Origin: Roseovarius atlanticus
GTDB taxonomy: Bacteria > Pseudomonadota > Alphaproteobacteria > Rhodobacterales > Rhodobacteraceae
DNA: 64,000 nt
Direction of reading: 5' to 3'
NCBI RefSeq assembly: GCF_001441615.1
Contig: NZ_LAXJ01000009.1
Location: 124,001 to 188,000 of the forward strand
Positions 9,052 through 17,219 of this stretch are shown piece after piece. Position 1 is the stretch's first letter. The number at the start of each line of letters is the position of its first letter. Position numbers and translations under genes: made by a program. Below the pieces are notes generated by a model. The model searched no databases. It saw nothing but the letters and a program-made list of their open reading frames with translations, and had not been told where the DNA came from.

Positions 9052-9933
9052 ATGGACAGCTGGGATGAAGTCCGCACTGCCTTTCACGTGGCGCGGGTTG
9101 GAACGGTCAGCGGTGCGGCGGACGCGCTTGGCGTGCACCACGCCACCGTCATCCGCCATATCGACGCGCTGGAGGAGCGGTTGGGCGTCAAGCTTTTCCA
9201 ACGCCACGCCCGTGGCTATTCCACCACCGAGGCGGGCGAGGATCTGTTGCGCGTGGCCCAGGCCACCGACGACCAGTTCAGCCAGCTGGCGGGCCGCATC
9301 AAGGGACGCGGCAACGATGTGTCGGGCGAGATGGTCGTGACCTCGCTGGGTGGCTTCAGCCACCTTCTGGTGCCGGTCCTCACCGAATTCCGGCAGGACT
9401 ATCCCGACATCATCCTGCGCTACCTGACCGGCGACCGCCTGTTTCGCCTGGAATACGGCGAGGCGCACGTGGCCATCCGCGCCGGCCGCGCTCCCGATCA
9501 GCCCGATAACGTGGTGCAGCCCTTCTATACCCAGGCGCACACGCTTTACGCCGCGCAATCCTATGTCGACAAGCACGGGCTTCCCGCCTCCGAGGCCGCG
9601 TTCGACCAGCACTGGTTCATTAGCGCCGACGATCCCAAGAACCGCGCGCCCTTCAACCTGTGGCTTCGACAGGCCGTTCCCGAAGAGCGCATCATTTTTC
9701 GCAGCCAGGACGTGCACGCCCAGCGCCGCGCGATCACCGAGGGCGCGGGCATCGGCTTTCTCAGCACGCTGCTTGCCAACCAGATCGGCGGCCTGACCGA
9801 AGTGCTGCCGCCGCGCGAGGACTGGTCCGTTCCGATCTGGCTGGTGACCCACATGGACCTGCACCGCACCACCAAGGTTCAGGCCTTCCTGCGGTTCCTC
9901 AAGGACCGCGCCAAGGCATGGCAGACCGAATGA
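9052..9933 (+). CDS. LysR-family transcriptional regulator
   Basis: 293 residues. The N-terminal winged helix-turn-helix (about 1-62) contains VGTVSGAADALGVHHATVIRH, and a type 2 periplasmic-binding-like effector domain follows. The start at 9052 gives the normal LysR N-terminus (MDSWDEVRTAFHVARV). Its stop overlaps the ATG of an EamA transporter gene by four bases, so that exporter is the most likely target, but no effector can be inferred. Confidence 0.92.
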   Translation: MDSWDEVRTAFHVARVGTVSGAADALGVHHATVIRHIDALEERLGVKLFQRHARGYSTTEAGEDLLRVAQATDDQFSQLAGRIKGRGNDVSGEMVVTSLGGFSHLLVPVLTEFRQDYPDIILRYLTGDRLFRLEYGEAHVAIRAGRAPDQPDNVVQPFYTQAHTLYAAQSYVDKHGLPASEAAFDQHWFISADDPKNRAPFNLWLRQAVPEERIIFRSQDVHAQRRAITEGAGIGFLSTLLANQIGGLTEVLPPREDWSVPIWLVTHMDLHRTTKVQAFLRFLKDRAKAWQTE

Positions 9934-10808
9934 GCGACCGGCTGCGCGGCCATGCCGCGATGCTGGCCTTTTCCGGGCTGATCGCCGGGTCCTTCGCGCT
10001 TGGCTCGATGGCCGCGCCTCATATCGCGCCTACCGCGCTCAACGCCGTGCGGTTCATCCTTGCCTCGGTCCTTCTGGGCAGCGCGGCCTGGGCGACCGTC
10101 GGCATCCCCCGCACCACGTGGCAAGCGCCCTGGCGCTACCTGCTGCTCGGCGGGTCGATGGGGCTTTATTTCGTGATGATGTTCGAGGCGCTGAAAACCG
10201 CCGCCCCGGTCAGCGCGGCGGCGGTCTTTACCCTGACGCCCATCATGTCGGGGCTATTCGGCTATATCCTTCTGCGGCAGGTCATGACCCCGCGCATGGG
10301 CGTGGCGCTGGCCATCGGGGCGGCGGGAGCGCTCTGGGTGATCTTCGATGCCGATCTTCAGGCGCTCTTGCGGTTCGAGATGGGCCAGGGTGAGGTCATC
10401 TTCTTTTTTGGCTGCATTGCCCACGCCTTCTATACACCGCTGGTGCGCAAGCTGAACCGTGGCGAGCGGCCCATCGTCTTCTCCTTCGGCGCCATGGTCG
10501 CCGCCGCCGGGCTGATCGCGCTGGCGGGATGGTCCGACATGCGCGGCACCGACTGGCCCGGCCTGCCCACCATCGTCTGGATCACGATTCTCTACACCGC
10601 CGTCGCGGCCACGGCGATCACCTTCGTGCTGCTGCAATATGCCTCGCTGCGCCTGCCCAGCGCTAAGGTCATGGCCTATACCTACCTTACGCCCACATGG
10701 GTGATCTGCTGGCAGGCAGCTTTGGGTCACGGCCTGCCCCCGCCCCTGATCCTTGTGGGTGTCGGACTGACGATCGTGGCGCTGGTCCTGCTCTTGAAGG
10801 ACGAATAG
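9930..10808 (+). CDS. EamA/DMT-family transporter
   Basis: 292 residues with about ten transmembrane helices in two EamA repeats. Typical motifs are IAPTALNAVRFILAS at the end of helix 2 and AVAATAITFVLLQYASLRL in helix 8-9. It is translationally coupled (ATGA) to the LysR gene and likely exports a small metabolite. It ends directly next to the stop of the convergent gene at 10809, with no bases between. Confidence 0.9.
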   Translation: MSDRLRGHAAMLAFSGLIAGSFALGSMAAPHIAPTALNAVRFILASVLLGSAAWATVGIPRTTWQAPWRYLLLGGSMGLYFVMMFEALKTAAPVSAAAVFTLTPIMSGLFGYILLRQVMTPRMGVALAIGAAGALWVIFDADLQALLRFEMGQGEVIFFFGCIAHAFYTPLVRKLNRGERPIVFSFGAMVAAAGLIALAGWSDMRGTDWPGLPTIVWITILYTAVAATAITFVLLQYASLRLPSAKVMAYTYLTPTWVICWQAALGHGLPPPLILVGVGLTIVALVLLLKDE

Positions 10809-11444
10809 CTACTCTGCCAGATCCCGCGCCGCCTCGTAAAGCCGCCGGAACTCGTCGCCGAACGCCTCCTCGGGAACACGACGCAGGAAATACTGCACCG
10901 TGCCGATCGGCGCCGGCAGTTGCACATCCATCGTCATCGTGTCGCCGGTGCAAGTATAGGTGATCGTCGGCGCGTACCGCGCTCCGCCCATCACCGGTGC
11001 GGTCATGCCATCGCCATTGGCCGTCATCGAAAACAGCGCCGGGGCCGAGCCTGCGTCGCAGAACGTGATCCGCCCAGCGTCGCCGTTAATGAACCCCACC
11101 TGTGTCGGCGCAGCCAGGTCCATCCGCACGTCCACCACATCCCCCGTTTCGATGAATGTATCGGTAAACTCCGTGGCATGGTGGAACGGCAGCGTGTGAT
11201 AGAACCCGTCCTCGTAGATCGAGATCCCCAGCGCGGGCGACGCGCCCGCCGCGATTTCACGGATCACGCGGTCAGGCACCATCCCCTGCAAAGCGTCCCG
11301 GATGCGTGCCGGCGCCGTGTTCTCACCAACCCAGTGTCCGATCATGCATGGGTCACCCACGGGAAGCGGCGCGACACAGGCATTCTGGGCCACGGCGGGG
11401 GCAGTCCAAAGGGCCAGCATCAGGGTGGTGACAGTCCATTTCAT
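10809..11444 (-). CDS. Secreted protein of unknown function
   Basis: 211 residues. It has a clear signal peptide (MKWTVTTLMLALWTAPAVAQ) followed by a cysteine-containing mature part with an even number of Cys, compatible with periplasmic disulfides. I do not recognise the family. The start at 11444 is supported by AAGGAGG 9 bases upstream. Its stop abuts the EamA gene. The GT61 gene upstream ends 21 bases before this start, so the two may share a transcript. Confidence 0.8.
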   Translation of the reverse strand: MKWTVTTLMLALWTAPAVAQNACVAPLPVGDPCMIGHWVGENTAPARIRDALQGMVPDRVIREIAAGASPALGISIYEDGFYHTLPFHHATEFTDTFIETGDVVDVRMDLAAPTQVGFINGDAGRITFCDAGSAPALFSMTANGDGMTAPVMGGARYAPTITYTCTGDTMTMDVQLPAPIGTVQYFLRRVPEEAFGDEFRRLYEAARDLAE

Positions 11445-11464
11445 CGCACGGTTCCTCCTTTTAG

Positions 11465-12457
11465 TCAGAGAAACCCGCCCGCCTCCAGTTTCCGCACAAG
11501 GCGGCGATAATCCATGGGCGGCGGCACGTCCTCTGACATCCGTCCGTCGTCCCGGCGCAACAGCGCGTTCATTTTCACAAGGTCCACGTCGCAGAAAGCC
11601 TCGATCTGGTTGGCCAGCGCATCGAACGCCCCCTGCCGCCAGCGACGCTGGATCAGGCCCACCTTGGTGCCGGGCCGCATCACGAACGGCGCCAGGTGAA
11701 AGGCCGAGCCGTCGGGTCCCACGATCTGCCACGCGGCGGCATAGCGGGCGCATTGCTCCGGCAGGCTGTGGCGTTGCGGATGCAGGACCGTGTAGCCCGC
11801 CTTGCGCATCAGCCGCTCGATCCGCTCTTCCTGGTCCACCATCTGGCCCGGGCGTTTCAGCAGCGACCGTGACAGATAGACCTTCTCGTCCCCCTCGGGC
11901 GTCACCGCCGCCTGAAGCTGCCCGCGAATGAAGCGGCGAAACTCCGGCGTGCCGGTGATCCAGTCACGGTGCCCCATGCCTTGCGTCGGCACGTCCAGCA
12001 CCTCGACCCGGACTGGGGTTTCGACGAAATGCATTGGCAATCCACCGCTCAAAAGGTCCACGAACGCCTTCAGCCGCCGCTGGAAAACCGCCCCAAAATC
12101 AATGCCATGCATGGGGATCAGGACCAATCCGTCATATCTGCGCTGCCCCAAGGGCCACATCCGCGATATGCATTCCAGCAGGAAATGCCCGAAATGATGC
12201 CGCCCGATCCCGATGAACAGGTGCCGCCCGGACAAGACCTCCGCCGACTCCGGCAAATCCGGCTGCGCGGTGAAGCGATTTGCCGAATAAAGCGTGCGCG
12301 ACTGCTCAACGAAATTCCCGTTGGAACGAAACACCCCGCAGGCCAGCTCCCGCCCTTCCGACATCGGCGTCACCAGCGCCTTTTCGACCGTCTCGACATA
12401 AGGCTCCGGCAACACGCGCGGATCCAGGCCCGCGCCGGGCGCCGCGTCATCCATCAT
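11465..12457 (-). CDS. GT61 (DUF563) family glycosyltransferase
   Basis: 330 residues. Recognisable DUF563 features are the HHFGHFLLECISRMWPL helix, the VYLSRS strand, and the late catalytic-region segment IVGPDGSAFHLAPFV. The family transfers sugars, often in capsule or exopolysaccharide synthesis. No polysaccharide cluster surrounds it. The start codon (12457, or 12454) lies within the end of the ArsR gene, giving an overlap of 8-11 bases and thus translational coupling. Confidence 0.82.
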   Translation of the reverse strand: MMDDAAPGAGLDPRVLPEPYVETVEKALVTPMSEGRELACGVFRSNGNFVEQSRTLYSANRFTAQPDLPESAEVLSGRHLFIGIGRHHFGHFLLECISRMWPLGQRRYDGLVLIPMHGIDFGAVFQRRLKAFVDLLSGGLPMHFVETPVRVEVLDVPTQGMGHRDWITGTPEFRRFIRGQLQAAVTPEGDEKVYLSRSLLKRPGQMVDQEERIERLMRKAGYTVLHPQRHSLPEQCARYAAAWQIVGPDGSAFHLAPFVMRPGTKVGLIQRRWRQGAFDALANQIEAFCDVDLVKMNALLRRDDGRMSEDVPPPMDYRRLVRKLEAGGFL

Positions 12458-12776
12458 CGCGAAACTCTTTCGCCAGGAACTGCTCGAACGCATCCAGATG
12501 CACCGCCTCGAACTGGCCGAAGCTCTGCATCCAGATGCTCGCGTCGCGCAGGGCATCCGGCTCCAGCTTGCACCACACCACCCGGCCCCGCCGTTCCTGG
12601 CTGATCAGGCCTGCGCGGGTCAGGATGCCAAGGTGCTTCGAGACGGCGGCCAGCGACATCTCGAACGGTTCGGCCACGTCCGTTACAGCCATGTCATCCT
12701 CCAGCAACATCGACAGGATCCTGCGGCGGGTCGGGTCGGCCAGTGCGGCAAAGACGGTATCGAGCGATTGGGCCAT
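12447..12776 (-). CDS. ArsR-family transcriptional regulator
   Basis: 109 residues with the ArsR/SmtB winged helix: ALADPTRRRILSMLLEDD, then the recognition helix region MSLAAVSKHLGILTRAGLI and the wing with RGRVVWCKLEPD. No metal-binding cysteine box is visible at the usual helix-3 position, so it is probably not a metal sensor and belongs to the SdpR/YczG-like branch. It overlaps the GT61 gene, which is an unusual partner. Confidence 0.9.
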   Translation of the reverse strand: MAQSLDTVFAALADPTRRRILSMLLEDDMAVTDVAEPFEMSLAAVSKHLGILTRAGLISQERRGRVVWCKLEPDALRDASIWMQSFGQFEAVHLDAFEQFLAKEFRDDG

Positions 12777-12875
12777 GGTGCACCGTTTAAGCCTTGCGGC
12801 ACTGGCCGCGTCAACTGTCTTGGCCCTTCGCGCGGCATTGCGGACTCGACTCCGGTGCCGGGACGCCCTAATTTG

Positions 12876-12890
12876 GAACAAATCAAGAAC
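12876..12890. promoter_or_regulatory. LexA (SOS) box upstream of imuB
   Basis: GAAC-N7-GAAC, the reverse complement of GTTC-N7-GTTC, the direct-repeat LexA site known in alphaproteobacteria including Rhodobacter. It lies 31 bases before the imuB start, where it would cover the promoter. No other site of this form was noticed near a gene start in the window. Confidence 0.82.
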
Positions 12891-12921
12891 AATTATCTGC
12901 TGCTGATCCGGTCCCGCTGCC

Positions 12922-14583
12922 ATGCCCGAACGGCGTATCCTTTCTGTCTGGTTCCCCCGGCTGGGGGCCGAACGGCTGCTGCGGCGGACCGGGCTGGATT
13001 CGGACGTGCCCTTTGCCGTGGTTCGCGACACCGGGCAGATGCAGGTGCTGTGTTCGCTGTCCGAGGCGGCCGAGGCGGCAGGGCTGCGGGTGGGCCAGCC
13101 CTTGCGCGATGCCCATGCGATGTGCGCGACGCTGGTGACGAAACTGCAAAACCCGCACCAGGAGGCGGCGTTTCTGGCCAGCCTCGGGCGGTGGGCCGAA
13201 CGGCTGAGCCCGTGGGTGGCGACGCAGCCGCCCGATGCGTTGCTGGTGGACATCACGGGCTGCGCGCATCTTTTCGGCGGTGAAGAGGCAATGACATGTC
13301 AAGTCATTGAGGAAGCTGCGTTTTCCGGGTTGACCACGCGTTGCGGGCTGGCCGGCACCGTGGGCGCGGCCTGGGCGCTGGCGCGCTATGCCAGAGCTGT
13401 GCCGGGCGCGAATCGCAGCGGTGACGCCATCGATCAGGAGGCCCGCGCGACCCGGTCCCGCGCGGCCAAGCGGCGGCACTGGGAACGCGGCGGCGCGGCG
13501 CCTGTGGCGGGCGTAAGCCGCTCTAATACAAGGCCGTTTTCCATCGCGCCACCCGGGCAGGCGCGCACGTTCCTGTCGCCCCTGCCGATTGCAGCCCTGC
13601 GGCTGGAGGAAGACCAGATCGCCGCCCTCAACCGGCTGGGCCTGCGCAAAGTGGGCGACCTCTTGAACCAGCCCCGCGGGCCGCTGGCCCGGCGCTTTGG
13701 CCGGGGGCTGCTCTTGCGGATGGATCAGGCGGTGGGGGCGGCGCCGGAACCCGTCTCTCCGGCGCGGGTGAAGCCCCGGCTGGCGACGCGGCTGACCCTG
13801 CCAGAACCCATTGGTTTGATTGACGATTTGCAGGCCGGGCTGGAGCGGCTGGTGCCGCGTCTGTGCCAGCTTTTGGCGGATCAGGGACAAGGCGTGCGCA
13901 AGGTCCGGCTGGAGGCGTGGCGGGCCGACGGCACCATGGGCTGGATCGAGGCCGGGCTGGCGCGGGCGACGGATGAGCCCGACCGCATCCGCCCCCTGCT
14001 GGCCATGCGGCTGGACGAGATCGACGCGGGCTTTGGCATCGACGCTTTGCGGCTGGTGGCTGCCGTGAGCGAGCCCATCCAGCACCGCACCGCCGCCGGT
14101 CACCTGGACGCCACCGCCGCGGCCCGCGACCGGCTGGCGCGGGATACCGCCGTGGAGGATCTGATCGGTCGCGTCGGCGGGCGGATCGGGCTGGAGGCCA
14201 TTACCCGCCTGCACCCGGCCAGCAGCCATATCCCTGAAAAGACGTCACAAATCCTGGCCGCCGCGTGGTCGGAACCCGCCGTGGAGTGGCCCCGTCCCGC
14301 CACGCCGCGCCCCCTGCTGATGTGGTCGCCGGAGCCGGTAACCGCGCCGGACGCACCGCACCTGCCCGCCACCTTTCGGTGGCGCGGGCGGGCGCATGAG
14401 CTGGCCGAGGCCAAGGGGCCGGAGCGGATCGCGCCGGAATGGTGGCTGGACGATCCGAACTGGCGGTCGGGGGTCAGGGATTATTGGCAAGTGGTCACCG
14501 GCAGGGGGGAGCGGTTGTGGCTGTATTACGCCCATGGCGGGACGATGTCGTCGGGGTGGTTCTGCCAGGGGCGGTTTGCGTAG
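12922..14583 (+). CDS. imuB: ImuB-like Y-family polymerase subunit (translesion synthesis)
   Basis: 553 residues. It opens with the ImuB signature LSVWFPRLGAERLLRR. The UmuC-like fold follows (PPDALLVDITGCAHLFGGEE), then a helix-hairpin-helix region (LNRLGLRKVGDLLNQPRGPL) and a C-terminal domain with FRWRGRAHELAEAKGPERI. ImuB proteins lack a working polymerase site and bridge the sliding clamp, ImuA and DnaE2 in mutagenic repair. Usually imuA precedes and dnaE2 follows; neither is here, although the gene carries its own SOS box. Confidence 0.9.
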   Translation: MPERRILSVWFPRLGAERLLRRTGLDSDVPFAVVRDTGQMQVLCSLSEAAEAAGLRVGQPLRDAHAMCATLVTKLQNPHQEAAFLASLGRWAERLSPWVATQPPDALLVDITGCAHLFGGEEAMTCQVIEEAAFSGLTTRCGLAGTVGAAWALARYARAVPGANRSGDAIDQEARATRSRAAKRRHWERGGAAPVAGVSRSNTRPFSIAPPGQARTFLSPLPIAALRLEEDQIAALNRLGLRKVGDLLNQPRGPLARRFGRGLLLRMDQAVGAAPEPVSPARVKPRLATRLTLPEPIGLIDDLQAGLERLVPRLCQLLADQGQGVRKVRLEAWRADGTMGWIEAGLARATDEPDRIRPLLAMRLDEIDAGFGIDALRLVAAVSEPIQHRTAAGHLDATAAARDRLARDTAVEDLIGRVGGRIGLEAITRLHPASSHIPEKTSQILAAAWSEPAVEWPRPATPRPLLMWSPEPVTAPDAPHLPATFRWRGRAHELAEAKGPERIAPEWWLDDPNWRSGVRDYWQVVTGRGERLWLYYAHGGTMSSGWFCQGRFA

Positions 14584-14708
14584 GCGAATCAAAAGGTTAA
14601 GAATGTCGTTTTGCGAAAATCCGTGTCGGTATCGCGTCGGTATTTGGGTGGTATGGGATCGGTGTGGTGGTCCGGGGACCGGAATTAACAGGGCGTGCGG
14701 CGGGGCGC

Positions 14709-14729
14709 GTGGGTTTTCACCCACCCTAC
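14709..14729. repeat. GTGGGT-hairpin repeat variant
   Basis: Stem GTGGGT/ACCCAC around TTTC, followed by CCTAC. It resembles the GTAGGGTGCG-type palindrome at 46385, 46440 and 54047 with altered stem bases. It lies in the 230-base gap after imuB, where no gene is seen. Confidence 0.55.
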
Positions 14730-14771
14730 GCGGACGCGGTGCCTGGACAGGCCCGGGACGGGGTGGACGTA

Positions 14772-14791
14772 GGCCGGGATTCATCCCGGCC
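14772..14791. terminator. GGCCGGGAT/ATCCCGGCC hairpin after tdm and imuB
   Basis: Inverted repeat (9-base arms, loop TC) between the convergent ends of imuB (14583) and tdm (14814). There is no T-run, so any role in ending transcription is inference from position. Confidence 0.45.
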
Positions 14792-14813
14792 CCGGTGGCG
14801 GGGTAAAACCGCC

Positions 14814-17186
14814 CTAAGCGTAATTGCCCTTCACCCGTTCCTTGGTCGGGTCGAAATGGGGATAGGGCACGACCTTGGCCTTGAGGCGTTTCTGCAACCC
14901 GTCCAATTGCCCCACCTCGATATCCGTTCCCGGCTCGGCGTGGGTGACGTCCACGCGGGCCAGCGCGATGTTTTTGCCGAGGATGGGGGATTTCACCGCC
15001 GAGGTCACCTCGCCCACCTGCGCCTTGCCGATGCGCACGCAATCGCCCGGGCTGGCGACGCGGCCGCCTTCGAGTTCCAGCCCGACCATCTTGCGATGCG
15101 GATGCGCCTTGCGTTCTTCCAGCGCGGCGCGCCCGATGAAATCGTCGTTCTTGGATTTCAGCGGCACGGTAAAGCCGATGCCGGCCTCGAACGGGTCGGT
15201 CTGGTCGTCGAACTCGGAGCCTGCAAAGATCAGGCCGGCCTCGATCCGGATCATGTCGAGCGCCGCCAAGCCCAGCGGCTTCAGCCCCATCGGCTCGCCC
15301 ACGGTCCAGATCGTGTCGAACACCTCTTCGGCGTCCTTGGGATGGCAGAAGATCTCGTAGCCCAGTTCGCCGGAATAGCCGGCACGGCCCACGACCACCG
15401 CCGTGCCGTCGAAATCATTGAGGCGCGCGGGGGTGAAGCGGAACATGCCCAATTCCTCCAGCGTGGGGTTCGCCGGGGCGGTCCAGATGATCTCTTTCAG
15501 GATATCCCGGCTGAGCGGCCCCTGCACGGCCACGTTATGCAGCTGATCGGTGGAATTGCGCACCCAGGCATTGAGGCCCAGTTTCTCGGCCTGTTCGCGA
15601 ATCCACAGGCCGGACGTGTCGTTGCCGCCGATCCAGCGGAAGGAATTTTCACCCATGCGAAAGAGCGTGCCGTCGTCGATCATGCCGCCGTGTTCGTAGC
15701 AGATGGCGGTATAGACCAGCTGTCCCACGGCCAGCTTCTTGACGTTGCGGGTGACGCAATACTGAATCAGCTCCTCGGCGTCGGGGCCGGTGACCTCATA
15801 TTTGCGCAGGGGCGACAGGTCCATGATCGCGGCCTTCTCGCGGCAGGCCCAGTATTCACCGATCGTGCCGACCGACGGGAAGGAATTCGGGAGCCAGTAC
15901 CCGTTATACTCGACAAAGTCCCTTGTGTGCTTGGCAAAGCAGTTGTGGAACCCGGTTTCCTTGGTGTGTTCCAAAGGCGCCTCCGCTGATTTTCTGTAGC
16001 CGACAGAGCGGCTGAAGCTGTTGGTCTCGGAATAGGTGCGGACCTGAATGTCGGTGGGATTCCAGCCGTTCGCCTCGTCCACGTCGCAGGGACAGGCGGT
16101 GGAGACGCAGACAAGGTCGGTGAGCGCGCGCAGAAGCACGTAATCGCCCGGGCGCGACCACGGGTCGTCCATGCCCAGCGCGTTCGTCTCGTCCAGCATG
16201 GTGTTGAAGAAGAAGTTGATCGCGGGCCAGCCGGCGCGGGGGCGGATGCCGTATTGCTCCAGATCGCGGTTCATGTTGTCGGAACAGTTGACGTGGCCGG
16301 GATAGCCCAGATCCTCGTAATAGCGCGCGGTGCAGGCCAGGCCGAACGTGTCGTGGCGGCCGCAAGTGTCCTGCACGATCTCGACCAGCGGTTCCTGATC
16401 GACGTTCCAGTATTTGGCGAAGATGCCCGGCTGGGGATAGAGCGAGCCCATCAGGCTGCGCGTCGTGGTCGGGTCGATTTCCCGGTCGAGCCCCTTGTCG
16501 AGCGATCGCAGGGAAAACGCCTGAAAGTCCGAGCATTCGCGGCCCTGCACGTCCAGCACCTGGATGAACTGGCCTTTCTGGACGTGATAGGATTTCGCCT
16601 GCCCCGGCTGGATGTTGATGTCGTGGATCGGATCGGCCAGCGGGTCGGGCGGCATATGCCCGCCCTTGGCGATGCCGGGATCGGCGCGGCGGATATAGAG
16701 GATCAGGTCGGTGGGCGGGGCCTGCGTGCCCGGGTCCATCGGGCCGCCGGGGGCGGCGACGATCAGCAGGCCGTCGCTGTCGGCGTGGAAGGTGGCCATT
16801 TCGCCCGCGCGGGAGCCGTCTGCGAAGATCTTGATGCATTGCGCATCGCCCAGCTTGAAGCCCGCGCGGTCGAGCGCCGAAGCGACGCGACGGCCCGAGA
16901 CCGAGCCGTTGTCGAGAACTGAAAGCACGCCATCGGGGCGTCCATGGCTGGACGCGCCAAGGCGGCCGGGGTCGGATTTGCCGTCGGGGGTGAAAAACAC
17001 CATCTCGCCGGGTTGCAGTCCCTGGAAATCCAGCACGGAAATCTCGTCGCCGCGATAGATCGGCACGGCGCGCGAGCCGCCGCCGGGGATGGGGTGCCGT
17101 TCGGTGCCGTGGGGCAGGATGGGCAGGCCGGGCGTGATAACGCCGGCGCGTTCATAGGGGGTCTCAAAGACAGGCTTAACGGTCAT
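14814..17186 (-). CDS. tdm: Trimethylamine N-oxide demethylase (DUF1989 + GcvT fusion)
   Basis: 790 residues. The N-terminal half is DUF1989-like and metal-binding, with cysteine motifs RECSDFQAF (about 217), DTCGRHDTFGLAC (about 273) and CPC (365-367). The C-terminal half (about 420-790) is a GcvT-type folate-binding aminomethyltransferase, with FAKHTRDFVEYNGYWLP, GRAGYSGELGYEIFCHP and the GLELEGGRVASPGD tail. This fusion is the architecture of TMAO demethylase, which makes dimethylamine and formaldehyde, the latter possibly captured by tetrahydrofolate. Placement behind a TmoXVW-like transporter supports the call. The alternative is an aminomethyltransferase acting on another methylated amine. 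ATG at 17186 preferred over GTG at 17204. Confidence 0.82.
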   Translation of the reverse strand: MTVKPVFETPYERAGVITPGLPILPHGTERHPIPGGGSRAVPIYRGDEISVLDFQGLQPGEMVFFTPDGKSDPGRLGASSHGRPDGVLSVLDNGSVSGRRVASALDRAGFKLGDAQCIKIFADGSRAGEMATFHADSDGLLIVAAPGGPMDPGTQAPPTDLILYIRRADPGIAKGGHMPPDPLADPIHDINIQPGQAKSYHVQKGQFIQVLDVQGRECSDFQAFSLRSLDKGLDREIDPTTTRSLMGSLYPQPGIFAKYWNVDQEPLVEIVQDTCGRHDTFGLACTARYYEDLGYPGHVNCSDNMNRDLEQYGIRPRAGWPAINFFFNTMLDETNALGMDDPWSRPGDYVLLRALTDLVCVSTACPCDVDEANGWNPTDIQVRTYSETNSFSRSVGYRKSAEAPLEHTKETGFHNCFAKHTRDFVEYNGYWLPNSFPSVGTIGEYWACREKAAIMDLSPLRKYEVTGPDAEELIQYCVTRNVKKLAVGQLVYTAICYEHGGMIDDGTLFRMGENSFRWIGGNDTSGLWIREQAEKLGLNAWVRNSTDQLHNVAVQGPLSRDILKEIIWTAPANPTLEELGMFRFTPARLNDFDGTAVVVGRAGYSGELGYEIFCHPKDAEEVFDTIWTVGEPMGLKPLGLAALDMIRIEAGLIFAGSEFDDQTDPFEAGIGFTVPLKSKNDDFIGRAALEERKAHPHRKMVGLELEGGRVASPGDCVRIGKAQVGEVTSAVKSPILGKNIALARVDVTHAEPGTDIEVGQLDGLQKRLKAKVVPYPHFDPTKERVKGNYA

Positions 17187-17219
17187 GGATGTGCCTTTTA
17201 TCACTCGTGAATTGTGCCA

